Below are positions 58,064 through 64,000 of a DNA stretch of 64,000 nt, piece by piece (position 1 is the stretch's first letter; every line of letters starts with the position of its first letter). Location: NCBI RefSeq assembly GCF_001294645.1, contig NZ_CP011868.1, forward strand, positions 4,154,001-4,218,000. Direction: 5' to 3'. Below the pieces are notes generated by a model. That model did no database searches, had not been told where the DNA came from, and saw only the letters and a list, made by a program, of their open reading frames with translations. The DNA is from Pseudonocardia sp. HH130629-09 (lineage in GTDB: Bacteria > Actinomycetota > Actinomycetes > Mycobacteriales > Pseudonocardiaceae). Both the position numbers and the translations under genes were made by a program.

Positions 58064-58567
58064 ATGGCATCCCGCGGGTCGCTCCCCTTCGACCCGATCC
58101 AGCGTGCGGCCGAACTGTGGGAGGAGCGGGTCGGCCCCGCCCGCACGATGGCGACGGTCACCAGCGTGATGCGCGTGCAGCAGATCCTGCTCTCGGCCGT
58201 CGACACGGCGCTGCGGCCGCACGGGCTGACCTTCGCCCGCTACGAGGCGCTGGTGCTGCTCGACTTCGCACGCCGCGGCAGCCTCCCGATGCGGGTGATG
58301 GGCGAGCGGCTGCAGCTGCACCCGACGAGCGTGACCAACATCGTCGACCGGCTGCAGGGCGACGACCTCGTCCGCCGGATGCCGCACCCCACCGACCGCC
58401 GCGCCACCCTGGTCGAGCTGACCCCCGAGGGGCGTGCCCGGCTGGAGAAGGCCACCGCCGCGGTGACCGGCATCGACTTCGGTCTGACCGGGCTGGACCC
58501 GGCCGAGGAGGAGCAGCTGACCGCGCTGCTGCGCTCGGTGCGCCGTGCCGCCGGCGACTTCGCCTGA
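58064..58567 (+). CDS. MarR-family regulator
   Basis: The 167-residue protein has the MarR winged helix: LTFARYEALVLLDFARRGSL, MGERLQLHPTSVTNIVDRLQ (recognition helix), DLVRRMPHPTDRRATLVELT (wing with DRR). It is divergent from the thiamine-binding gene and probably autoregulates; typical targets are the divergent operon of hydrolase and thiamine-binding protein. Confidence 0.93.
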   Translation: MASRGSLPFDPIQRAAELWEERVGPARTMATVTSVMRVQQILLSAVDTALRPHGLTFARYEALVLLDFARRGSLPMRVMGERLQLHPTSVTNIVDRLQGDDLVRRMPHPTDRRATLVELTPEGRARLEKATAAVTGIDFGLTGLDPAEEEQLTALLRSVRRAAGDFA

Positions 58568-58576
58568 CCGCCCACC

Positions 58577-58765
58577 TCAGCCCGGCCGTCTCCGCCGGCG
58601 CGGACCACCCGATGGCGGGCCGCCGTGTCCCGGACCGCGCCAGCTGCGCATCACCGAGCCGCGGGGCGGCCGGGGCCACAGCATCCGCCGCACCGCGGCC
58701 CGCCCGGCCAACGCGCCGCTGAGGCCGGACAGGCCCACGCACGCCAGGTAGTCGATGAGGTCCAC
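58577..58765 (-). CDS. Possible small protein with hydrophobic N-terminus
   Basis: A 62-residue frame begins VDLIDYLACVGLSGLSGALA, a plausible single membrane helix, followed by a basic Arg/Pro/Gly tail. GGAG lies eight bases upstream of GTG 58765. It is divergent from the XRE gene, with the GTCAAC palindrome between. Coding character is weak in the second half. Confidence 0.3.
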   Translation of the reverse strand: MDLIDYLACVGLSGLSGALAGRAAVRRMLWPRPPRGSVMRSWRGPGHGGPPSGGPRRRRRPG

Positions 58766-58809
58766 GGGGTACACTCCGGGGTGTCGAGGCAGATGATGCC
58801 GCGGGTTGC

Positions 58810-58824
58810 GTCAACGGTGTTGAC
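58810..58824. promoter_or_regulatory. Palindrome GTCAAC-GGT-GTTGAC
   Basis: A perfect 6-bp inverted repeat 31 bp upstream of the XRE start. It lies at the -35/-10 distance and is likely an autoregulatory site. Confidence 0.5.
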
Positions 58825-58855
58825 CCTACGACGGGGCACCGACAGAATCGGCCGC

Positions 58856-59824
58856 GTGCACGCTCCTCCGCCCCCGTCCGACCGACCCGGTGCCGGCCCG
58901 GCGCTGCGGGCCGCGCGCGACCGGCGGGGCTGGTCCCAGTCCGAGGCGGCCCGTGCGCTGGCCGCGCTCGTCGCCGGGAGCGGCGGCACCGCACGAGCCG
59001 CGAGCCTGAAGACCCAGCTGTCACGCTGGGAGAACGGCCACGCCGCCCCGGACGCCGCACACCGCGCGCTCCTCGCCGAACTGTACGAGACCACCCCGGC
59101 CGGTCTCGGTCTCGCCGACGAGCCCGGGCCGGACCCCGTCGACGGGGCCACGCGGCTGCGCGCGGCGCTGGAGCGGACCGCCGCCGTCGGAGAGGAGGAG
59201 CTGGACCTGCTGCGCGCCCAGTGGGCCGCGACCAGTGCGCTGGACGACCGGCTGGGCACCGCCGCCGCCCACGACGCGGTGTCCGCGGTCGTCGTCCAGC
59301 TGCGCGAGCCGGCCGCGCACGCGCGGGACCCGCACCTCCTGCGGGCGCTCGGCGGGCTACTCGCCGCGGCCGCACTGCGGCTCGGGGACCAGGAACGCGA
59401 CCGCGCCGCCCCGGACCGGGCGTGGACGGCCTACGTCGAGGCGGAGTCCACGGCCCTGCGGGCCGGGGACCCGGACACCGCGGACGTGGCGCGGCGCCGG
59501 CGGGAGCGCCTGGCGGCCGAGCTGCCGGGCGTCGACGCACAGGACGCCGACACCGAGCAGGCCGGCCCGCCCGGCACGACGGCGCTGCCGACGATCGACG
59601 TCCACACCTCCCCCGCGTGGCTCACCGTCGAGGACGGCCCGCCGCAGCGCCCGGTCCGCGAGCGCACCGATCTCGCACTGGGCGAGGTGCTCGCCGCCCT
59701 GCGTGCCGGCGACGGCGCCGCCGCGCGGGCCGCCCACGCCAGGGCCCGGGCACTCGCCCTGCGGACCGGGTCGCAGCGCGTCCTCGACCGGCTCGCGGCG
59801 CTGCCCGGGACCACGTCCCCCTGA
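58856..59824 (+). CDS. XRE-family regulator with helical C-terminus
   Basis: The 322-residue protein has an N-terminal XRE HTH (ALRAARDRRGWSQSEAARAL, TQLSRWENGHAAPD) and a long C-terminal helical region of about 220 residues that may hold TPR-like repeats (AAHDAVSAVVVQLREPAAHA, ARAAHARARALALRTGSQ). Start GTG 58856 is chosen because the palindrome would otherwise lie inside the gene; ATG 58794 is in frame. The protein is similar in design to many actinobacterial single-XRE regulators. Confidence 0.8.
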   Translation: MHAPPPPSDRPGAGPALRAARDRRGWSQSEAARALAALVAGSGGTARAASLKTQLSRWENGHAAPDAAHRALLAELYETTPAGLGLADEPGPDPVDGATRLRAALERTAAVGEEELDLLRAQWAATSALDDRLGTAAAHDAVSAVVVQLREPAAHARDPHLLRALGGLLAAAALRLGDQERDRAAPDRAWTAYVEAESTALRAGDPDTADVARRRRERLAAELPGVDAQDADTEQAGPPGTTALPTIDVHTSPAWLTVEDGPPQRPVRERTDLALGEVLAALRAGDGAAARAAHARARALALRTGSQRVLDRLAALPGTTSP

Positions 59825-59840
59825 CCGGAGGCGGGTCGGC

Positions 59841-60833
59841 TCAGTCCGCCTGCTCCAGCAGCTCGTCGGCGGCGGCCCACGGGTCCAGCTCCCCGCCCAG
59901 CACCCGCTCGGTGAGGGCGTGGAGCGCGTCACCGCCGCGCACGCGTTCCATCCGGGCCCGGACCTGCTCCATCCCGATGCCCTCGATCTCGCGACGCGTC
60001 CGCTCACGGCGCCGTCGTTCCCGATCGCCGGACTTCTCGGCCCAGGCGTGGTGCTCGTCGAGGGCGTCGGCGACGGCCGCGATCCCCTCCTCGCGTGACG
60101 CGACAGTCGAGAGCACCGGAGGCTCCCACGGCTCGGTACCGAGGCCGGGTGCGTCCGCGCCTCCCTCGCCGCCGTCCGGGAGGCGCAGGTGCAGCATGTT
60201 CCGCAGCTCGCGCACCGTGCGGCGGGCCCCCTCACGGTCGGCCTTGTTGACCACGAAGACGTCGCCGATCTCCAGGATCCCGGCCTTGGCCGCCTGGATG
60301 CCGTCGCCCATTCCCGGTGCGAGCAGCACGACGGTGGTGTCGGCGAGGCCGACGATCTCCACCTCGGACTGCCCGACGCCGACGGTCTCGATCAGCACGA
60401 CGTCGCAGCCCGCGGCGTCGAGCACCCGCAGGGCCTGCGGCGTCGCCCAGGACAGCCCGCCCAGGTGCCCACGAGTGGCCATCGACCGGATGAAGACCCC
60501 GTCGTCGTCGGCGTGGTCGCCCATCCGCACCCGGTCGCCCAGCAGCGCCCCGCCGCTGAACGGCGAGGACGGGTCCACCGCCAGCACCCCGACCCGGCGC
60601 CCGCGCGCCCGCAGCTCGGTGACCAGCGCCGACGTCGACGTCGACTTGCCCACCCCCGGCGACCCGGTCAGCCCGATGACGTGCGCCCGTCCGGTGTGCG
60701 GGGACAGTGCCGCGGACACCTCGCGCAGCTGCGGACCGGCGTTCTCCACCATCGAGATCAGCCGGGCGACGGCGAGCTGTTCACCGCGGCGGGCGCGCTC
60801 CACCAGGTCGCGGGGGTCCGGCGGTCCGGGCAC
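59841..60833 (-). CDS. meaB: Methylmalonyl-CoA mutase-associated GTPase MeaB
   Basis: The 330-residue G3E GTPase has Walker A GLTGSPGVGKST, the switch/base motifs AVDPSSPFSGGALLGDRVRM and ETVGVGQSE, NKAD for guanine, and a helical C-terminus for dimerisation. It gates and repairs B12-dependent mutases such as methylmalonyl-CoA or ethylmalonyl-CoA mutase. AAGGAG precedes GTG 60833. It lies directly downstream of the thiolase gene, separated by a hairpin. Confidence 0.95.
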   Translation of the reverse strand: MPGPPDPRDLVERARRGEQLAVARLISMVENAGPQLREVSAALSPHTGRAHVIGLTGSPGVGKSTSTSALVTELRARGRRVGVLAVDPSSPFSGGALLGDRVRMGDHADDDGVFIRSMATRGHLGGLSWATPQALRVLDAAGCDVVLIETVGVGQSEVEIVGLADTTVVLLAPGMGDGIQAAKAGILEIGDVFVVNKADREGARRTVRELRNMLHLRLPDGGEGGADAPGLGTEPWEPPVLSTVASREEGIAAVADALDEHHAWAEKSGDRERRRRERTRREIEGIGMEQVRARMERVRGGDALHALTERVLGGELDPWAAADELLEQAD

Positions 60834-60888
60834 GGTCGGGCTCCTTGTCGGGACGGACGGGCGTCGGGACGGACGGGTGGATGCACGC

Positions 60889-60912
60889 CGGCCCCCGCCG
60901 AGGCGGGGGCCG
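60889..60912 (-). terminator. Hairpin after the thiolase gene
   Basis: CGGCCCCCGCC (60889-60899) pairs with 60902-60912, a nearly continuous stem of 11 bp. It lies 28 bp beyond the thiolase stop and upstream of meaB. Confidence 0.65.
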
Positions 60913-60939
60913 ACGTGGACCACACGGAGGTCGGGACGA

Positions 60940-62127
60940 TCAGGCGGAGGGGACGCGCACGATCAGTGCGTCGCCCTGGCCGCCGCCGCCACACAGCGCG
61001 GCGGCGCCGACGCCCCCGCCGCGCGCCTTGAGCGCGAGCGCCAGGTGCAGCGCGATCCGCGCACCGGACATGCCGATCGGGTGACCGAGGGCGATGGCGC
61101 CGCCGTCGACGTTCACCTTCTCCTCGTCGATGCCGAGCTTGCGGGCCGAGACGATGCCGACCGCGGCGAACGCCTCGTTGATCTCGACGAGGTCGAGGTC
61201 GGCGGGCTGGACGCCCTCCTTCTCGCACGCCTTGGCGATCGCGTTCGCGGGCTGCTCGTGCAGCGAGGCGTCCGGACCGGCGACGACGCCGTGCGCGCCG
61301 ATCTCGGCGATCCAGTCCAGGCCCAGCTCCTCGGCCTTGGCCTTGCTCATCACGACCACCGCGGCCGCGCCGTCGGAGATCTGCGAGGCCGATCCCGCGG
61401 TGATGGTGCCGTCGGCGGCGAAGGCGGGGCGGAGCTTGCCGAGCCCTTCGGTGGTGGTGTCGCCGCGCACGCCCTCGTCGGTGGAGAAGACGATCGGGTC
61501 GCCCTTGCGCTGCGGGATCTCGACCGGGGCGATCTCCTGGTCGAAGGTGCCGTCCTGGGCGGCGCGGGCGGCGCGCTGGTGCGAGCGGGCGGAGAAGGCG
61601 TCCTGCTCCTCGCGGGTCAGGCCGTAGCGCTCGTTGTACTTCTCGGTGGAGGCACCCATCGCGACCTGGTCGAACGCGCAGAACAGACCGTCGTAGGCCA
61701 TGTGGTCGGTGAGGGTGGTGTCGCCGAACTTGGTGCCCTCGCGGGACTTGGTGAGCAGGTGCGGCGCCTGGGTCATCGACTCCTGGCCGCCGGCGACGAC
61801 GATGTCGAACTCGCCGGCGCGGATGAGCTGGTCGGCCAGCGCGATGGCGTCGACGCCGGACAGGCAGACCTTGTTGATCGTCAGCGCCGGGACGTCCATC
61901 GGGATGCCGGCCTCGACCGCCGCCTGGCGCGCCGGGATCTGCCCCGCGCCTGCGGTGAGGACCTGGCCCATGATCGTGTACTGGACCTGGTCGGGAGCCA
62001 CACCGGCCCGCTCGAGCGCGGCCTTGATGGCGACACCGCCCAGCTGGGCCCCGGAGAAGCCCTTCAGGGAGCCGAGCAGACGGCCCATCGGCGTGCGGGC
62101 GCCGGCGACGATCACGGTTCCGGACAC
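60940..62127 (-). CDS. Acetyl-CoA acetyltransferase (thiolase)
   Basis: The 395-residue thiolase has the nucleophilic Cys in [22 protein letters not shown]-like [12 protein letters not shown], the active-site His in VEINEAFA / [16 protein letters not shown] and the C-terminal Cys in ALCGGGGQG. It condenses two acetyl-CoA to acetoacetyl-CoA, the first step of the ethylmalonyl-CoA pathway. GGAGG lies five bases upstream of GTG 62127, which I prefer over ATG 62139. The start is divergent from mce across a TAC-N6-GTA element. Confidence 0.95.
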   Translation of the reverse strand: MSGTVIVAGARTPMGRLLGSLKGFSGAQLGGVAIKAALERAGVAPDQVQYTIMGQVLTAGAGQIPARQAAVEAGIPMDVPALTINKVCLSGVDAIALADQLIRAGEFDIVVAGGQESMTQAPHLLTKSREGTKFGDTTLTDHMAYDGLFCAFDQVAMGASTEKYNERYGLTREEQDAFSARSHQRAARAAQDGTFDQEIAPVEIPQRKGDPIVFSTDEGVRGDTTTEGLGKLRPAFAADGTITAGSASQISDGAAAVVVMSKAKAEELGLDWIAEIGAHGVVAGPDASLHEQPANAIAKACEKEGVQPADLDLVEINEAFAAVGIVSARKLGIDEEKVNVDGGAIALGHPIGMSGARIALHLALALKARGGGVGAAALCGGGGQGDALIVRVPSA

Positions 62128-62231
62128 GGGGTCCTCCATCAGGCTTCGTTGTCAGGTGGGCCGCCACCATACCCACGGCGACGACCCGTCCGGACGCACC
62201 GAACGGTGGGGGTGACCAGCGGCACAGACTC

Positions 62232-62254
62232 CTACCGGCGAGTAGAACCGGTAG
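62232..62254. promoter_or_regulatory. TAC-N6-GTA element with flanking inverted repeat
   Basis: TACCGGCGAGTA (62233-62244) matches the sites upstream of etfB and ccr. It overlaps CTACCGG (62232-62238) and CCGGTAG (62248-62254), a separate 7-bp inverted repeat. The position between the divergent thiolase and mce genes would let one protein control both. Confidence 0.5.
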
Positions 62255-62265
62255 CTTCAGCCCCC

Positions 62266-62724
62266 ATGACGACAACCGAGGACGCCCTGTCGCCGCTGGT
62301 CGTGGCCGTGGACCACGTGGGCATCGCGGTGCCCGACCTGGACGAGGCCATCCGCTGGTACGCGGACAACCTGGGCCTGGTCGCGGTGCACACCGAGACC
62401 AACACCGAGCAGGGCGTGCGCGAGGCCATGCTGGGAGCACCGGGCGAGGCGGCCGGCGCCACGAAGGTGCAGCTGCTCGCCCCGCTGAACGAGGACTCGA
62501 CGATCGCGAAGTTCATCGGGCGCAACGGCCCGGGCCTGCAGCAGGTCGCCTACCGGGTCACCGACGTCGCCGCCGCGGCGGACGCGCTGCGGGCGAAGGG
62601 CCTGCGCCTGCTCTACGACGCCCCGCGTCGTGGCACGTCGAACTCGAAGGTCAACTTCGTGCACCCGAAGGACGCCGGCGGAGTGCTGGTCGAGCTCGTC
62701 GAGCCGGCCGCGGACGCGCACTGA
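62266..62724 (+). CDS. mce: Methylmalonyl-CoA epimerase
   Basis: The 152-residue vicinal-oxygen-chelate protein has two beta-alpha-beta-beta-beta halves: VDHVGIAVPDLDEAIRWYAD (metal His in DHV), GATKVQLLAPL, GPGLQQVAYRVTDVAAA (His of the usual HHVAY replaced by Q-Q-V), and FVHPKDAGGVLVELVEPA with the metal Glu. One metal-site residue thus differs from the consensus. It interconverts the methylmalonyl-CoA epimers (and ethylmalonyl-CoA), linking to meaB and ccr nearby. Confidence 0.9.
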   Translation: MTTTEDALSPLVVAVDHVGIAVPDLDEAIRWYADNLGLVAVHTETNTEQGVREAMLGAPGEAAGATKVQLLAPLNEDSTIAKFIGRNGPGLQQVAYRVTDVAAAADALRAKGLRLLYDAPRRGTSNSKVNFVHPKDAGGVLVELVEPAADAH

Positions 62725-62840
62725 CGGGCGGAGGGACGGCCGGGGCACGACCCCGTCCCGAAGGACAGTACGGGCGTCCGGTGGGGTGGATCACGAAGTG
62801 CGCTTCGGGTATCACCCTCACCGTCGAGCTACGGTTAAGA

Positions 62841-62852
62841 TACTACGCAGTA
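62841..62852. promoter_or_regulatory. TAC-N6-GTA element upstream of ccr
   Basis: TACTACGCAGTA with symmetric TACT/AGTA arms, 73 bp before the ccr start. Same length and spacing as the elements near etfB and mce. It lies in the most AT-rich part of the region, so it probably overlaps the promoter. Confidence 0.5.
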
Positions 62853-62924
62853 ACTTGCGGTATCCCAAGCACCATCGGGTGAGCCACCCGACTCCCCTGA
62901 CAACGTCGCCATCGGAGGCCAGCA

Positions 62925-64000
62925 GTGAAGGACATCCGCGACGCCATCCTCGCCGGGCAGTTCACCGACGTCGGAGGCCTGGAGGTTCCCGAGCACTATC
63001 GGGGCGTCACCGTCCGCGCCGAGGACGTGGACATGTTCGAGGGTCTGACCACCAGGGAGAAGGACCCGCGCAAGAGCCTGCGCGTCGAGGACGTCCCGGT
63101 CCCCGAGCTCGGCCCCGGTGAGGCGCTCGTGGCCGTGATGGCCAGCGCGATCAACTACAACACCGTCTGGACCTCGATCTTCGAGCCCGTCTCGACGTTC
63201 AGCTTCCTCAAGCGCTACGGCAAGCTCTCGCCGCTGGCCAAGCGGCACGACCTGCCCTACCACGTGGTCGGCTCCGACCTCGCCGGCGTCGTCGTGCGGA
63301 CCGGCCCCGGCGTCAACACCTGGAAGCCCGGCGACCAGGTCGTCGCGCACTGCCTCTCGGTCGAGCTGGAGAGCCCGGACGGGCACTCGGACACGATGAT
63401 GGACCCGGAGCAGCGCATCTGGGGCTTCGAGACCAACTTCGGCGGCCTCGCCGAGCTGGCCCTGGTCAAGTCCAACCAGCTGATGCCGAAGCCGGACCAC
63501 CTCACCTGGGAGGAGGCCGCGTCCCCGGGCCTGGTCAACTCCACCGCCTACCGCCAGCTGGTGAGCAAGAACGGCGCCGACATGAAGCAGGGCGACGTCG
63601 TGCTGATCTGGGGCGCCTCCGGCGGCCTCGGCTCCTACGCCACCCAGTTCGCCCTCAACGGCGGCGCCACCCCGATCTGCGTCGTCTCCTCGGAGGAGAA
63701 GGCCCAGATCTGCCGCGACATGGGCGCGGAGCTGGTCATCGACCGCAACGCCGAGGGCTACCGGTTCTGGAAGGACGAGACCACCCAGGACCCCAAGGAG
63801 TGGAAGCGGCTCGGCGCGAAGATCCGCGAGCTCACCGGCGGCGAAGACCCCGACATCGTCTTCGAGCACCCGGGCCGCGAGACCTTCGGTGCGTCGGTCT
63901 ACGTCACCCGCAAGGGCGGTCAGATCGTCACCTGCGCCTCGACCTCGGGCTACATGCACGAGTTCGACAACCGCTACCTGTGGATGAACCTCAAGCGGAT
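62925..64000 (+). CDS. ccr: Crotonyl-CoA carboxylase/reductase, C-terminus cut by window edge
   Basis: About 358 of an expected ~450 residues are present. Features of the MDR superfamily are ALVAVMASAINYNTVWTSIF, PYHVVGSDLAGVVVRTGPGV, KPGDQVVAHCLSVELE, NFGGLAELALVKSNQLMPKP and the NADPH-binding LIWGASGGLGSYATQFALNG. It reductively carboxylates crotonyl-CoA to ethylmalonyl-CoA. GGAGG precedes GTG 62925. With the thiolase, epimerase and MeaB it gives an ethylmalonyl-CoA pathway block for C2 assimilation or supply of polyketide extender units. Confidence 0.95.
   Translation, partial: MKDIRDAILAGQFTDVGGLEVPEHYRGVTVRAEDVDMFEGLTTREKDPRKSLRVEDVPVPELGPGEALVAVMASAINYNTVWTSIFEPVSTFSFLKRYGKLSPLAKRHDLPYHVVGSDLAGVVVRTGPGVNTWKPGDQVVAHCLSVELESPDGHSDTMMDPEQRIWGFETNFGGLAELALVKSNQLMPKPDHLTWEEAASPGLVNSTAYRQLVSKNGADMKQGDVVLIWGASGGLGSYATQFALNGGATPICVVSSEEKAQICRDMGAELVIDRNAEGYRFWKDETTQDPKEWKRLGAKIRELTGGEDPDIVFEHPGRETFGASVYVTRKGGQIVTCASTSGYMHEFDNRYLWMNLKR

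Overview
The window is very GC-rich actinobacterial chromosome. Gene families and gene order point to an actinomycete of the Pseudonocardia/Amycolatopsis type (Pseudonocardiaceae), but the genus is an inference because no rRNA is present. I see no rRNA, tRNA, CRISPR array, insertion sequence, integrase or replication origin. Coding density is high, GTG starts are frequent, and many neighbouring genes overlap by ATGA or GTGA, which indicates translational coupling.

Region 1 (1-8.0 kb, mostly minus strand): truncated cobalamin-independent methionine synthase, a deazaflavin-dependent oxidoreductase flanked by two different arrays with 14-bp periodicity, mnmA, cysteine desulfurase, an acyltransferase/N-acyltransferase pair (possible ornithine-lipid route) and etfB-etfA. 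From memory this order matches the Rv3015c and Rv3024c-Rv3029c stretch of Mycobacterium tuberculosis.

Region 2 (8.4-18.5 kb): a lipid-type block that interrupts that synteny. It holds a phytoene-desaturase-like flavoprotein, a short-chain dehydrogenase, a DUF3556-like membrane protein, an AMP-dependent acyl-CoA synthetase with a damaged C-terminal half, a long acyl-CoA dehydrogenase, a PucR/CdaR-type regulator and two small paralogous proteins.

Region 3 (18.6-34.7 kb): the Rv3030-Rv3031-Rv3032-Rv3034c homologues (methyltransferase, GH57 enzyme, GT4 glucosyltransferase, acyltransferase), which in mycobacteria make methylglucose lipopolysaccharide. Then come a nucleoside hydrolase, a membrane serine hydrolase with an ArsR-type regulator, several LuxR/NarL-type regulators with one histidine kinase, a methyltransferase, an enoyl-CoA hydratase, an EspI-like MinD ATPase and an ABC ATPase. 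Four apparent single-base frameshifts sit between 29.3 and 33.3 kb.

Region 4 (34.7-55 kb): an alpha-glucan cluster with glgX, glgP, glgE, an atypical treS-like gene, mak and glgB. It includes every step of the GlgE route from trehalose to branched glucan. A translationally coupled DedA-GT4-alpha/beta-hydrolase-GT4 cassette lies between mak and glgB, and a GT87-type membrane glycosyltransferase and a CnoX/YbbN-like thioredoxin follow.

Region 5 (56.4-64 kb): small regulators and hydrolases, then meaB, an acetyl-CoA acetyltransferase, methylmalonyl-CoA epimerase and the start of crotonyl-CoA carboxylase/reductase. These are parts of an ethylmalonyl-CoA/methylmalonyl-CoA pathway. A TAC-N6-GTA palindrome occurs upstream of etfB, of the thiolase/epimerase pair and of ccr, which suggests a shared acyl-CoA regulon.
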